Positions 8,712 through 18,154 are shown, counted from the first letter of the stretch. The stretch: 64,000 nt of DNA from Sulfurospirillum sp. SCADC (GCF_000743525.1 NZ_JQGK01000005.1:96663-160662), one strand, 5' to 3'. Translations and numbers: made by a program. The notes: generated by a model from the sequence alone, not told the origin.

Positions 8712-9662
8712 ATGAATAAAGTGTTCTTACTCAGTGCTCTAGCGGCATCGTTTTTGTTGGCAAAAGAGCCTATTTTAGTCTTGCATGCAGGAAGTTTATC
8801 TGTTCCCTTTGCGGAGATTGAAAAAGTGTTTGAAGAAAAATACCCACAGTACGATGTGCAACGGGAGCCAAGCGGAAGTATCGCCGCAGCGCGCAAAGTG
8901 ACTGATCTTGGACGAGCCGCTGATGTGATGGGCAGTGCGGATTACCAAGTGATTGACAGCATGCTTATCCCCAATCATGCCAAATTTAACGCCCAATTTG
9001 CGACCAATGAAATGGTCTTAGCCTATACGGATAAATCCAAATTTGCCAAAGAAATCAACGAAAAAAATTGGACGGATATTTTTTTAAAAGAGGGCGTGGT
9101 GGTAGGACACTCCAATCCTAACCTCGATCCATGCGGTTATCGAGCGTTGCTTGTAACGATGCTCGCAGAGAAATACTACGTGAAGCCCGATCTGTATAAA
9201 AATATTTTTAATTACGGCGACCATTACGAAGTGGGCGAAGAAAACCCTAAAAAAGTGATTGTTAGACCCAAAGAGACGGATCTTTTAGGGCTTTTAGAAG
9301 CAGGGCAGTATGATTATTTGTTCATCTACAAATCCGTAGCCGATCAGCACAAGCTCAAATACATCACCCTTCCAGAAGCCATTTCACTCAAAAGTGCGAA
9401 ATACGACAATGTCTACTCCGAGGTGTCGTTTAACATTGATGGCAAGAAACCAGGCGTGGTTGAAAAACAGATCGGTGCTCCGATGGTGTATGGAATCACG
9501 CTCTTTGAAGACGCCAAATCGCCTGTCAATAAAGCAGGTGCGATTGCTTTTGTGAACTTTGTGCTCTCGCCTGAAGGTCAAGCGATTATGAAGAAAAACG
9601 GACAAGATGCCCTCAATCCTCCTCTTATCACAGGAGATGCTTCCATCTTAGGTCGCAAATGA
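8712..9662 (+). CDS. wtpA: Molybdate/tungstate-binding periplasmic protein (WtpA/ModA type)
   Basis: Exported binding protein of an oxyanion ABC importer. Signal peptide MNKVFLLSALAASFLLA, then LHAGSLSVPF (about 24-33), PSGSIAAARKV (about 56-66) and the PNLDPCGYRA segment (about 136-145) typical of the WtpA/archaeal ModA subfamily. The stop overlaps the start of the ATPase gene (ATGA), showing translational coupling. Whether Mo or W is preferred cannot be read from the sequence; the neighbouring tup operon suggests division of labour. Confidence 0.88.
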   Translation: MNKVFLLSALAASFLLAKEPILVLHAGSLSVPFAEIEKVFEEKYPQYDVQREPSGSIAAARKVTDLGRAADVMGSADYQVIDSMLIPNHAKFNAQFATNEMVLAYTDKSKFAKEINEKNWTDIFLKEGVVVGHSNPNLDPCGYRALLVTMLAEKYYVKPDLYKNIFNYGDHYEVGEENPKKVIVRPKETDLLGLLEAGQYDYLFIYKSVADQHKLKYITLPEAISLKSAKYDNVYSEVSFNIDGKKPGVVEKQIGAPMVYGITLFEDAKSPVNKAGAIAFVNFVLSPEGQAIMKKNGQDALNPPLITGDASILGRK

Positions 9663-10642
9663 GTTTTCTCTCGTTACAAGCCCTTACATGTAACGTAGGG
9701 GCGTTTCATCTCCAAGACATTAGTTTTGATGTGGGCGAGGGCGAATACTTTGTTATTTTGGGACACAGTGGTGCGGGCAAAACGCTTATTTTAGAGTCGA
9801 TTGCAGGGCTTCATAGCGTGGGTGGAAAGATTTTTTTCAATCAAGAAGCGATGACAAAAAAGCCACCCGAACACCGTGAAGTGGGCTTTGTGTATCAAGA
9901 TTTTGCTTTGTTTCCTAACTTGAGCGTGAAAGAAAATATCCTCTTTGCTGGGCGTTATAAAACCATCGAAAAAGCGAAAGAGCTGTTAGAGGATTTGGTG
10001 CAATTTTTAGGGTTAGAGAAGATTCTCGACCGAGGGGTGGAAAATCTCTCTGGCGGTGAAAAACAGCGTGTCGCTATCGCGCGTGCCATTTACGGACGTC
10101 CTAAAATCCTTCTGTTGGATGAGCCTTTAAGCGCCATTGATCCGACCTTTCGCAATGCCATCATGAAATTTCTCAAAGAGATTCACAGGCGTTACGGTTT
10201 GACAACGTTACATGTAACGCATAATTTTCGTGAAGCTTCGTATTTAGCTGATCGTATTGCCATCGTGATGGACGGACGTGTGCAGCAAGTGGGCAGTACC
10301 AACGAGGTGCTTTCGCATCCTGCAAACCTCAAAATAGCGGAATTTTTGGGCTTTAAAAATATTTTGCCGTGCTGTTTGATTGACGAAGAGGCGCACACAC
10401 TTTTTTCCATCGACCCTAATGATATTTTGGTCTCCAAAGAGCGTGATTTGGTATGTGATTTTGTTTTTGAGGGAACATTGGACGAGTGCATGGGCATTGT
10501 GGATCACTTTAAACTTTTTATCACGGTAGGAGAGCATCAGTTTTTTGTGAAAAGCTTAAAGCGAGAACATGAAAGCTGTTCCATCGATAGAGGTGAGAAA
10601 ATCGTCATTGGATTTTGGAGAAAGGATGTGTGTTACTTATGA
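9659..10642 (+). CDS. wtpC: Molybdate/tungstate importer ATPase
   Basis: ABC ATPase with Walker A GHSGAGKT (about 36-43), Q-loop YQDF, signature LSGGEKQR (about 129-136), Walker B KILLLDEPLSAID and the H-loop LHVTHNFREA. The last 100 residues form a C-terminal extension, possibly a regulatory domain (TOBE-like), not clearly recognisable. Contains two palindrome copies (9684, 10208), which encode TCN and LHVT. Couples to the permease by an ATGA overlap. Confidence 0.9.
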   Translation: MSFLSLQALTCNVGAFHLQDISFDVGEGEYFVILGHSGAGKTLILESIAGLHSVGGKIFFNQEAMTKKPPEHREVGFVYQDFALFPNLSVKENILFAGRYKTIEKAKELLEDLVQFLGLEKILDRGVENLSGGEKQRVAIARAIYGRPKILLLDEPLSAIDPTFRNAIMKFLKEIHRRYGLTTLHVTHNFREASYLADRIAIVMDGRVQQVGSTNEVLSHPANLKIAEFLGFKNILPCCLIDEEAHTLFSIDPNDILVSKERDLVCDFVFEGTLDECMGIVDHFKLFITVGEHQFFVKSLKREHESCSIDRGEKIVIGFWRKDVCYL

Positions 10643-11406
10643 GACATTGGTTTACGACACTGTTAGTGTTTTTGGCTTTGGTGATCCTTCTTTTTTTAAC
10701 CGTGCCTTTGTTTAAAATGCTTGTGGGCAATGATGTTGCGACGCTCGTTAAAACTTTAAATGAATCCGATGTTAGCGCTTCGGTTATTTTAACGATGAAG
10801 GTGTCATTTTTTGCGACTCTGTTTGCCCTTTTTACCGGACTTCCTTTGGCGTATCTTATCGCAAGACACGCATTTTTTGGACGCTCTTTTGTGGAAACGT
10901 TGATCGATATTCCGATTATGATTCCTCACACCGCTGCGGGCATTGCGCTTTTAGTTGCCTTTGGGCATGGCTCAATGGGAGGCTTTTTTGATGCACTGGG
11001 CATTCGTTTCATCGGTACGGAAGCGGGCATTATGATCGCTATGATGTTTCTTTCTGCCACGTTTCTCATCAACGGAGCCAAAGAGGGTTTTAAAAAAGTG
11101 GACATCAAGCTTGAAAAAGTGGCACGAACCTTAGGTGCTAGTCCTTTGAAAGTCTTTTTTGCCATCTCTATTCCTAACGCTAAAAAAGACATCGTTAATG
11201 GCTGTTTGATGATGTGGGGACGAGGTTTAGGCGAGTTTGGTGCAGTCGTGATTTTAGTCTACCATCCGATGACAGCGCCTGTGCTTATTTATGATCGTTT
11301 CACCAGTTTTGGACTTAGTTACTCAGCGCCCGTGGCTGCTGTGATGATTATTCTCTCCATCATGGTGTTTTTAACCGTAAGATTTATCAACAATCGATTG
11401 AGGTAA
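10639..11406 (+). CDS. wtpB: Molybdate/tungstate importer permease
   Basis: Inner-membrane permease of the ABC importer, 255 residues, about six helices, with the EAA-type loop (EGFKKVDIKLEKVARTLGAS, near 155) that docks on the ATPase. I chose the ATG at 10639, which overlaps the stop of the ATPase gene (ATGA), over an in-frame TTG at 10615. Confidence 0.88.
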   Translation: MRHWFTTLLVFLALVILLFLTVPLFKMLVGNDVATLVKTLNESDVSASVILTMKVSFFATLFALFTGLPLAYLIARHAFFGRSFVETLIDIPIMIPHTAAGIALLVAFGHGSMGGFFDALGIRFIGTEAGIMIAMMFLSATFLINGAKEGFKKVDIKLEKVARTLGASPLKVFFAISIPNAKKDIVNGCLMMWGRGLGEFGAVVILVYHPMTAPVLIYDRFTSFGLSYSAPVAAVMIILSIMVFLTVRFINNRLR

Positions 11407-11411
11407 AAAAG

Positions 11412-11433
11412 GACTGCCTTATTTAAGGCAGTC
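11412..11433 (-). terminator. Terminator between convergent wtpB and tupA
   Basis: Stem GACTGCCTT / AAGGCAGTC with a 4-nt loop. On the minus strand it is followed by CCTTTTTTACC, so it best terminates tupA. It may also serve wtpB on the plus strand. Confidence 0.8.
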
Positions 11434-11439
11434 TTGCTC

Positions 11440-12279
11440 TTAGTTTCTAGCGCGTGTTTTGAAGTCTGGATAGAAGAGTTGTTTATCCAAGAGTTTAAAG
11501 TTGGCGATTTCGGTTTGGATTTTATCGGTGGTGATCCATTCGATGAATTGTAATGCACCTTTATAGTCGGTGTTTGCACATCGTTGTGGATTGACCGCGA
11601 TGACAGAGTAGAAGTTTTTAAGTGCGTCAGCACCTTCATAGACGATAACCAATGGTGGGTTGCCTTTATGGTTTGCTTCGTATTTGATGTAGGTTCCGCG
11701 ATCCGCTAGCGTGACACCTTTTTGCTCCGCAGCAATATTGATCGTAGCGATCATACCTTGACCCGCTTCAAGGTACCATGGTTGTTTTTCAGGTGTATGT
11801 CCTAAAGCGCTTTTCCAGACACCTTTTTCTTTATCGTGTGTTCCTGATTTGTCACCACGGCTGACGAATTTAATCTGTTCTGTTTCAATGATTTTAAACG
11901 CTTCAGCGAGGTTTTTACCTGCAAATTTTGCTTTCATGTCAGGTGTACCGAGAAGCACAAAGTCGTTGTACATCACAGGAGTTCGCTCAACACCAAAGCC
12001 TTTTTCCATATAGGTTTTCTCTGACGATGGAGAGTGCACAAAAAGGACACTGACATCGCAGTTTTCGCCGAGTTTGAGCGCATTGCCCGTTCCAACAGCG
12101 ACCCATTTAAGATCTACGCCTGTGTCGGCTTTGTATTTGGGAACTAAGACATCTAAAAGACCGGTGTCACCGGTACTGGTGGTGGTTGCCATCTTAAGAT
12201 CAGCTGCGCAAAGCAGTGAACTTAAGGCAAGAAGGGAAAAGAGCACTTTACCTTTTAAGCGGTTCTTTACTGAAAACAT
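11440..12279 (-). CDS. tupA: Tungstate-binding periplasmic protein
   Basis: TupA family: signal peptide MFSVKNRLKGKVLFSLLALSSLLC, then the family motif ATTTSTGDTGLLDVL directly after cleavage, and the VHSPSSEKTYM and RGDKSGTHDKE segments that line the oxyanion pocket. Excellent ribosome site (GGAGGATT). It is divergent from tupBC across an 85-bp promoter region, an arrangement also known in Campylobacter. TupA proteins strongly prefer tungstate, which suggests that the Fdh here may use tungsten. Confidence 0.93.
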   Translation of the reverse strand: MFSVKNRLKGKVLFSLLALSSLLCAADLKMATTTSTGDTGLLDVLVPKYKADTGVDLKWVAVGTGNALKLGENCDVSVLFVHSPSSEKTYMEKGFGVERTPVMYNDFVLLGTPDMKAKFAGKNLAEAFKIIETEQIKFVSRGDKSGTHDKEKGVWKSALGHTPEKQPWYLEAGQGMIATINIAAEQKGVTLADRGTYIKYEANHKGNPPLVIVYEGADALKNFYSVIAVNPQRCANTDYKGALQFIEWITTDKIQTEIANFKLLDKQLFYPDFKTRARN

Positions 12280-12364
12280 TGAATAATCCTCCGAATATGT
12301 TTTTTTAGCATGTCTTAGTGTAGCGTATCTTTTTTTAAATTATATGTAAAAGAGGGAATGATTT

Positions 12365-13066
12365 TTGAATTTTATTGTATCGGGTTTAAAAGAGGCTTTT
12401 GGGTTGTTGATTCATCTTGATCCTGAAACCATATCTGCTATTGAAGTGACGCTAAAAAGTTCATCACTCTCCATTATTTTTAGCATTGTTATCGGACTTC
12501 CTTTAGGCTTTTGCTTGGGCTTTTTTCATTTTCCAGGTCGAAAATTTTTAAAACTTCTCTCTGACACACTGCTTGCCATTCCCACCGTGGTCGTTGGACT
12601 TATTGTCTATGCGTTTATCTCTAACCGCGGTCCTTTTGGAAGCTACGAATTGCTTTACACGCTTTCTGGCATTGTGATTGGTCAAACGCTTTTAGCGCTT
12701 CCCATCATCATCTCATTGAGTGCCACCGCCGTTGAAGGAATGGAAAAAAAGCTTTACCTCACACTCGCTTCCTTTGGGCTCACCCCTTTGCAGATGATCC
12801 AAAGTGTGGTGTGGGAACTGCGCCATGCTTTGATTGCTGTGGGTGTTGCGGCGTATGGTCGCGTGATCGCCGAAGTGGGTATTGCGATGATGATCGGTGG
12901 AAACATCAAGTGGTTTACGCGCACCATCACCACGGCGATCTCCTTGGAGACCAATAAAGGTGAATTTGCGATGGGCATCGCCCTTGGATTGGTGCTCATT
13001 AGCATCGCTTTTTTACTCAATTTTATACTCTTCTTTTTGAAAAAACGTGCGAGGATCATCGTATGA
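12365..13066 (+). CDS. tupB: Tungstate importer permease
   Basis: Inner-membrane permease, 233 residues and about five helices, with the EAA-like ASFGLTPLQMIQSVVWELRHA loop region near 137. It starts at a TTG (12365) with GAGGGA upstream; the nearby ATG at 12358 runs into a stop after three codons. Stop overlaps the tupC start. Confidence 0.88.
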   Translation: MNFIVSGLKEAFGLLIHLDPETISAIEVTLKSSSLSIIFSIVIGLPLGFCLGFFHFPGRKFLKLLSDTLLAIPTVVVGLIVYAFISNRGPFGSYELLYTLSGIVIGQTLLALPIIISLSATAVEGMEKKLYLTLASFGLTPLQMIQSVVWELRHALIAVGVAAYGRVIAEVGIAMMIGGNIKWFTRTITTAISLETNKGEFAMGIALGLVLISIAFLLNFILFFLKKRARIIV

Positions 13067-14091
13067 TGTATGAACTAAACCGTTTACGCACCTTGTATGG
13101 TGAAAAACCTGTGTTAGACATTGCTTCCCTCAACGTTGAAGAAGGTGAAATTTTAGGGCTTGTGGGTTCCAATGGTAGTGGTAAAAGCACACTTCTAAGA
13201 CACCTCGCTTTTTTGGAAGCAGCACAAAGTGGCACACTGCGTTACCGTGGTTTTGATGCGCACACGATTCCTTTACATGTAAAGCGTGAAATTGGCATTT
13301 TACTGCCAGAGCCGTATTTGCTCAAGCGCACCGTGCGGGAAAATCTTCTCTTTGGACTCAAAATCAGAGGCACGCTCGAAGAGGCTCAAAGTCGTATGAA
13401 TGAGGCGTTAGAACTGGTTGGGCTTTTGCCCAAAAAGTTTCTGCACCGCGCATGGCATGAACTCTCCAGTGGGGAGACTCAACGCGTAGCACTCGCATCC
13501 CGACTCGTACTTCGCCCTCAAATGCTTCTGCTCGATGAGCCCACCAACAGTCTTGATTACAGCGGTGTTCCGCAATTTACCGACGCCATTTTGCACGCGA
13601 ACCGTGAATGGGGCACGACCATCGTCATCGCCAGTCACGATCTTTTATGGCTGAGTGAAATCGCCACGCGCAAAGTCGGGCTTCACTTTGGACGTTTGAT
13701 GGACTTTTCAACAACCAATCTCATCGTCGGCAAATGGCGCGAAAGTGGCGATGAGCGCTTTTTTGACTTCGATGAAACCCAAAGCATGTCACTTCCAAAA
13801 AGCTACCGCATCGGCGAAAAACGAGGCGTGGCGATCAACCCACGCGACATCTCCATCGCCATCGAACCCTTTACATGTAAAGACGATACCGTCTGTTTAA
13901 AAGGGGTCATCCGTGACGTGTTACATGTCACCAAAACCAATGAAATTTCCCTTAAAATCATCATTGGAAATCATGTATTAGAGTGTGTAGAAAGCTTTAA
14001 ATACTTCGAGCGCTACCACTTCTACCCATCGCAAAATGTGTATGTTAGTTTTGCCAAATCAGCGATTAAAGTGCCATCCAAAGAGGCGTGA
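13063..14091 (+). CDS. tupC: Tungstate importer ATPase
   Basis: ABC ATPase with Walker A GSNGSGKST (about 36-44), signature LSSGETQR (about 138-145), Walker B MLLLDEPTNSLD and H-loop IVIASHDLLW. The C-terminal 120 residues contain a regulatory-domain-like region (INPRDISIAI). It holds two full palindrome copies (13273, 13871) and a near copy at 13921. ATGATG start overlaps tupB. Confidence 0.9.
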   Translation: MMYELNRLRTLYGEKPVLDIASLNVEEGEILGLVGSNGSGKSTLLRHLAFLEAAQSGTLRYRGFDAHTIPLHVKREIGILLPEPYLLKRTVRENLLFGLKIRGTLEEAQSRMNEALELVGLLPKKFLHRAWHELSSGETQRVALASRLVLRPQMLLLDEPTNSLDYSGVPQFTDAILHANREWGTTIVIASHDLLWLSEIATRKVGLHFGRLMDFSTTNLIVGKWRESGDERFFDFDETQSMSLPKSYRIGEKRGVAINPRDISIAIEPFTCKDDTVCLKGVIRDVLHVTKTNEISLKIIIGNHVLECVESFKYFERYHFYPSQNVYVSFAKSAIKVPSKEA

Positions 14092-14094
14092 TGA

Positions 14095-14631
14095 TCAACA
14101 TAGTAAAGATTGTTGTGTCTTTTTTTGAAATTGTTTTGTAAAAAATGTGACATTATTGGTAAAAACTTCTTTGATAACTTGTTTCTCTTTGTACTGTTCT
14201 AAATCAAATTGTATAGCACCTTTTGCTATGCCACATTTATATCTATCTCTAGGTTCTGTACAATGTTTATAGCATACACAATAGATAAAATTGTAATCGT
14301 TCTTTTGTATATTTTGAGCACTTAATAATTCTTCTAATGCTCGCTTGCCAGCTTCTAATTTTCCTTTTACATCATCATTTTCGATAGAAGCAGGTTTGAG
14401 ATTTTTAAATTCAATGCAATAGATATTGTTATCATGAATGTAAAGTGCATCAAACGACTTTGGTCTGTCATTGGAATTAGGGTAATTTGTTTCAATGATC
14501 TTATCAAAGTTGATAACTTCTTGACTTTCATCGTTGCATAATGAAACATTGTTTGCATCGTCAAAACTTGTTATTTTAAAAGTACTTTTAAACGAAGAAT
14601 ATTCTCGAATGAATGAACCAATATCAGCCAT
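14095..14631 (-). CDS. PD-(D/E)XK nuclease-like protein, partner of AAA ATPase
   Basis: 178 residues from the ATG at 14631, which overlaps the end of the ATPase gene by 8 bases. A longer frame to 14724 exists but is less likely. The core SFDALYIHDNNIYCIEFKN gives D61 and E74-F-K76, the spacing of a PD-(D/E)XK catalytic motif. Two Cys pairs occur near YCVCYKHC. The family is not recognised by name. AT-rich composition and lack of the TTACATGTAA palindrome suggest foreign origin. It is likely a nuclease effector of a two-gene defence-like module; that is inference. Confidence 0.6.
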   Translation of the reverse strand: MADIGSFIREYSSFKSTFKITSFDDANNVSLCNDESQEVINFDKIIETNYPNSNDRPKSFDALYIHDNNIYCIEFKNLKPASIENDDVKGKLEAGKRALEELLSAQNIQKNDYNFIYCVCYKHCTEPRDRYKCGIAKGAIQFDLEQYKEKQVIKEVFTNNVTFFTKQFQKKTQQSLLC

Positions 14632-15670
14632 GTAGTAAGTTCTCGCTATCCATTTCATCAAACATATCGAAAGGCTCAGACAATTTTTTAAAAATTTCTG
14701 CGAGTGTTTGACTGTTGCTTTCATTCATTTGTTTAATTTTCCCCTCTTGAGCAAGATAAAAATTTGAATCAATTTTTTCTAATTCACTGTATCTTTGCAA
14801 AGCTTCTACCATATAAGGGCTATGAGAATTTACCAAAACTGTTACTCCATTTTTTACTAAACGGACAATGATGCGAGCCATAGCAAGTTGCCATTTTGGA
14901 TGTAAGTGAACTTCTGGCTCATCTAAAATAAGACACATTTTTCGACTGATAAAACGATTTTCATTTAGAAGTTGAAGGAGTCCAAAGGATTTAATACCAA
15001 AAGCTGTATTTGCCATTTCTATTTTGAGTGGTGCTTTTGCAGGTAAGTATTTGTAAAAAAAGAATTTTCCACTTTCTAGCTTGAATTCTCCACTCATAAT
15101 CTCTTGAATTTCTTCTTGAATTTTTATTTGTTTTTTAACGAGAGGATAAGGATTTGGTTTAGAAATTTTGTCAAATAAATCCCAGATAATGTAGGGGTAT
15201 TTTATATCAAAGTCAAGTTCATAATCAAATTTTTGTCTTTCTTTCATCTTTCCAATGCTATTAAAAAAATCAACCATATCAAAAACGATTGGAGATTGAA
15301 CAATAGTTGCGTCAAAAAAACGATTACCTTCATCGTTCCCTCTTGTAAATATTTTTACAAAGTTTTTCCCCATAATGTCAGCACTAGCTATCTCTTTTTG
15401 CGCATTATCCAGCAACTTGATGTTTGCTATTGTGCCTTCTTGAGTAACATTGGCATCAAAAACTAAATTAAGTCTTATTGCTAAAATTTCTTTTGCTCTT
15501 TGTTGTGAAGCTTTAGTTTTTGCAACGATATTATCAGATTTAATAAGGGCAAATAATGCTTTTCCTAGAGTACTCTTCCCCGTATCATTTTCGCCAGCTA
15601 CAACAGTAAGTCCGTTTATTTTAATATTGGCTTCTTCTATCGCACCAACATTTTTGAGTTGAAGCTCCAT
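14624..15670 (-). CDS. AAA-family (OLD/ABC-like) ATPase, possible defence protein
   Basis: 348 residues. Walker A GENDTGKST at 26-34, Walker B CLILDEPEVHLHP at about 246-258, and the switch His in VNSHSPYMVEAL at about 280-291. This is the SMC/RecF-like AAA_21 type found in OLD, Gabija, Septu and PARIS-like defence systems and in some standalone proteins. No TOPRIM domain follows. The second gene encodes a PD-(D/E)XK-like protein. The promoter region is shared with the divergent MazEF-like pair. Confidence 0.75.
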   Translation of the reverse strand: MELQLKNVGAIEEANIKINGLTVVAGENDTGKSTLGKALFALIKSDNIVAKTKASQQRAKEILAIRLNLVFDANVTQEGTIANIKLLDNAQKEIASADIMGKNFVKIFTRGNDEGNRFFDATIVQSPIVFDMVDFFNSIGKMKERQKFDYELDFDIKYPYIIWDLFDKISKPNPYPLVKKQIKIQEEIQEIMSGEFKLESGKFFFYKYLPAKAPLKIEMANTAFGIKSFGLLQLLNENRFISRKMCLILDEPEVHLHPKWQLAMARIIVRLVKNGVTVLVNSHSPYMVEALQRYSELEKIDSNFYLAQEGKIKQMNESNSQTLAEIFKKLSEPFDMFDEMDSENLLHG

Positions 15671-15755
15671 TTTTTTACCTTTTATTTCAGATATTGTTTA
15701 TTATAACATATAAAATATTATGCTAGAATACTCCAAAAATATACGGAGGATTTAT

Positions 15756-16004
15756 ATGGTAAATTCAAGCACCGAAAAAATAACCTTCAATATGCCAGTC
15801 GAGCTCAAAGAGAAAGTGATGCAACTCAAAGATGAGCTGAAAGTTTCGCTTTCAACCATTTACAATGATGCGGTGAAAAACTACATTCAGCAAAAAGAGC
15901 GTGAGCGGTGGCAAAAAGGGGCGGAGTTGGCTTTGGGTAATGCAACGTATTTGGACACGGCAAGCGATGTGGGAGGAGAGCTGTATGACTATTCTTCAAA
16001 GTGA
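15756..16004 (+). CDS. Ribbon-helix-helix antitoxin (MazE-like)
   Basis: 82 residues beginning MVNSSTEKITFNMPVELKEK, a CopG/RHH DNA-binding strand-helix-helix (residues about 5-45, with LKVSLSTIYNDAVKNYI). The C-terminal tail probably binds the toxin. Start at 15756 chosen for CGGAGGA at 15744-15750. It overlaps the toxin gene by 20 bases. Confidence 0.8.
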   Translation: MVNSSTEKITFNMPVELKEKVMQLKDELKVSLSTIYNDAVKNYIQQKERERWQKGAELALGNATYLDTASDVGGELYDYSSK

Positions 16005-16347
16005 GATATGGATGGTGGAGTTTTACCCCAAAGTGGGCAGTGAGATTGCCAAACTTTGCCCTGCTGTCGTGGTCAGCTCCAACGAGATCGGTAGACTTCC
16101 GCTTAAAACGATTGTGCCCATTACCGAGTGGTCAGCGCAGTATGCGCATTATCCATGGATGGTAAAACTTGAAGTTAGCACGCAAAATGGGCTTTCTAAA
16201 ACGTCTGCGGTGGACTGTTTTCAGATCAAAAACTTTTCGCATGAACGTTTTAGTGAAAAACTAGGCGTAGTGGATGCTGTGACGCTGGAGCTTTTACATA
16301 CGACCATTGCTCAAACACTGAACCCTTTGTATGGCTTAAAACGTTAG
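15985..16347 (+). CDS. MazF/PemK-family toxin
   Basis: 120 residues. IWMVEFYPKVGSEIAKLCPAV matches the first strands of MazF-type RNA interferases (usual form D-F-x-P-x-x-G-S-E). PITEW and VDCFQIKNF correspond to later core strands. Start at 15985 has GGAGGAG upstream; a longer open frame to 15901 is not needed. Forms a TA operon with the gene before it. Confidence 0.82.
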   Translation: MTILQSEIWMVEFYPKVGSEIAKLCPAVVVSSNEIGRLPLKTIVPITEWSAQYAHYPWMVKLEVSTQNGLSKTSAVDCFQIKNFSHERFSEKLGVVDAVTLELLHTTIAQTLNPLYGLKR

Positions 16348-16411
16348 ATAGGTATTCTATAGGGTATACTGTAGTTTAACGGTCGATAGATCACACACAA
16401 AGGTAGATACG

Positions 16412-17485
16412 ATGAGGCAAAACTCTTTTTTACACTGGCTCGGATTTGGGATTTTTGTGCTGATTGTTTGGCTCTTTTTTCCTTTTTTGAAAAGTTTTTT
16501 TGTTGCACTCTTGATGGCACTAGCCGTTTCGCCACTGCATCATCGCTTGCAACGATTTCTCGCCAAACAACCCCGACTTAAAAAAATTGCGCCGGTGCTT
16601 TCGGCGAGCATTGTGACCTTGGTATTTTCGTTGATTATTTTTGTGCCGATCACGCTTTTTTTATTCAATCTTCTCAGTCACCCTTCCGATACGCTCGATC
16701 TCATTCGCTCCGTTGGCGATCAAATTGAGGCGCAAAGCAAGCATCTGTCGAGTTATCTGACGTGGATTGTCTCTCCCATTGAGAGTTTGATCGAGATGTC
16801 TAAACTGCACAAAGACGAGATTACCGCTACGTTAGCAAGCTTACTAGGTAATGGACTGAAAACGTTTATGGCGATGCTGGTGGATATGGCGATGGTCATT
16901 GTTTTTTTCTTTTTTCTTACCCTCTACGGGCGCAAAATCATTCTGTTTCTCTTTCCTATTATTCCTTTGGGTCGCTCGACCAAGCGCGAGTTTTTAGAAG
17001 AGATGACAACGACGATGGCGGTGGTGTTTTACTCTCTCACGGGAGTGATGGTTGCGCAAGGGGTTGCTTTTGGCGTTTTTATCGCATTTTTTGATGGTTA
17101 CAATGCTTTGTTGTTAGGATTTCTTGCGGGGATCGCGTCGATTATTCCTATTGCAGGAACGGCCCTGGTGTGGATTCCGATTGCAGCCAATGAGTACTTT
17201 CAAGGCAATACCTTCAATGCCATTATTATAGCGGCGTATTCATGGGCGATGTTAGCCTTTTTTATTGACAATATTTTCAAGCTTATGTTGCTGAATTTTG
17301 TTAATAAAACGCTCAGTAACGGCAAAAAACGGGTCAATGAATTTATCATCTTTTTTGCGATTGTGGGTGGACTTGCTACATTTGGATTTTGGGGATTTAT
17401 CTTAGGACCTGCGATTATCGCACTCGCCATTACGACGCTAAGAACCTTACGCAAAGCCAACCGCTCACATCTTGGTCATGCGTAA
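16412..17485 (+). CDS. AI-2E family (PerM-like) transporter
   Basis: Integral membrane protein of 357 residues with about 7-8 helices. The paired helix region FLTLYGRKIILFLFPIIPLG and the conserved GFLAGIASIIPIAGTALVWIP segment (about 240-260) mark the AI-2 exporter/PerM family. Substrate is unknown for most members. Lone gene with weak ribosome site AAAGG. Confidence 0.85.
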   Translation: MRQNSFLHWLGFGIFVLIVWLFFPFLKSFFVALLMALAVSPLHHRLQRFLAKQPRLKKIAPVLSASIVTLVFSLIIFVPITLFLFNLLSHPSDTLDLIRSVGDQIEAQSKHLSSYLTWIVSPIESLIEMSKLHKDEITATLASLLGNGLKTFMAMLVDMAMVIVFFFFLTLYGRKIILFLFPIIPLGRSTKREFLEEMTTTMAVVFYSLTGVMVAQGVAFGVFIAFFDGYNALLLGFLAGIASIIPIAGTALVWIPIAANEYFQGNTFNAIIIAAYSWAMLAFFIDNIFKLMLLNFVNKTLSNGKKRVNEFIIFFAIVGGLATFGFWGFILGPAIIALAITTLRTLRKANRSHLGHA

Positions 17486-17500
17486 GACTGCATTAAAAGC

Positions 17501-18154
17501 TTAGTTTTTGGTGAGTACTTGGATCTCTTTTTGAAGTTTGTCCAGTTTTTTCATCAGGTGTTTGATTTCGCTGCCTTTCATGACATCGTCCATATCGGTG
17601 TTGGTGACGTTTTGGGTGGTCTCTTTAAAGGCTTGGCTGAGTGCTTCAAATTTTGCTTTGGCTTTTTCGACCAAAATTTCGTAATCATCGGCTAATGTCT
17701 CTTCAAGATCGTTGAGCTTACATGTAAGCTCATCTTTGTTTTTATACACATAATACGCGCTAATACCTGTAATTGTCGCACCGAGTGCGAAACTGAGTAA
17801 GTGATTTTGATTCATTGTGTCCTCTTTTGAGTTTTTATTTTTGCTAAAGAGCTGTGAAAAGAGTGTGATAGCAGTTGTAACATGGGAAAATTGAGCGATA
17901 CTTCCCGATGCTTTCTGTGCTAAAAAACGACTTTTTTCTTCGAGCGTAGCTGTGAGGTCGCTGACATCGTCTAGCATGAATGTGACTTTTTGGCAAAGTC
18001 CACTTAATTCATTTTGACCTAGAGCGATAAACGCGGTTGCTTTGTGCATGGCAGTGATATGTTTAAGTGTAAGAAAAACAATAGCGACGGCGATAATAAC
18101 CATGCACACCATGATAATCCCTATAAAAAGGGTGAGAAGCTGCTGATCATTCAT
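17501..18154 (-). CDS. Membrane-anchored protein with two hydrophobic segments (DUF948/YtxH-like)
   Basis: 217 residues from the ATG at 18154 (AAAGG upstream). N-terminal helix LLTLFIGIIMVCMVIIAVAI, then a coiled-coil-like stretch (DDVSDLTATLEEKSRF). A second hydrophobic segment LLSFALGATITGISAYYVY follows at about 118-136, then another coiled coil. An internal ATG (NSKEDTMNQNH) has AGAGGA upstream, so the C-terminal YtxH-like half could also be made separately. No function assigned. Confidence 0.65.
   Translation of the reverse strand: MNDQQLLTLFIGIIMVCMVIIAVAIVFLTLKHITAMHKATAFIALGQNELSGLCQKVTFMLDDVSDLTATLEEKSRFLAQKASGSIAQFSHVTTAITLFSQLFSKNKNSKEDTMNQNHLLSFALGATITGISAYYVYKNKDELTCKLNDLEETLADDYEILVEKAKAKFEALSQAFKETTQNVTNTDMDDVMKGSEIKHLMKKLDKLQKEIQVLTKN

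Noticed and set aside
11319..11639. 106-residue minus-strand ORF across the wtpB/tupA junction
   Set aside because: Overlaps two well-supported genes and the terminator; composition is that of a shadow frame.
14367..14564. Minus-strand ORF inside the nuclease-like gene
   Set aside because: Shadow frame without a ribosome site.
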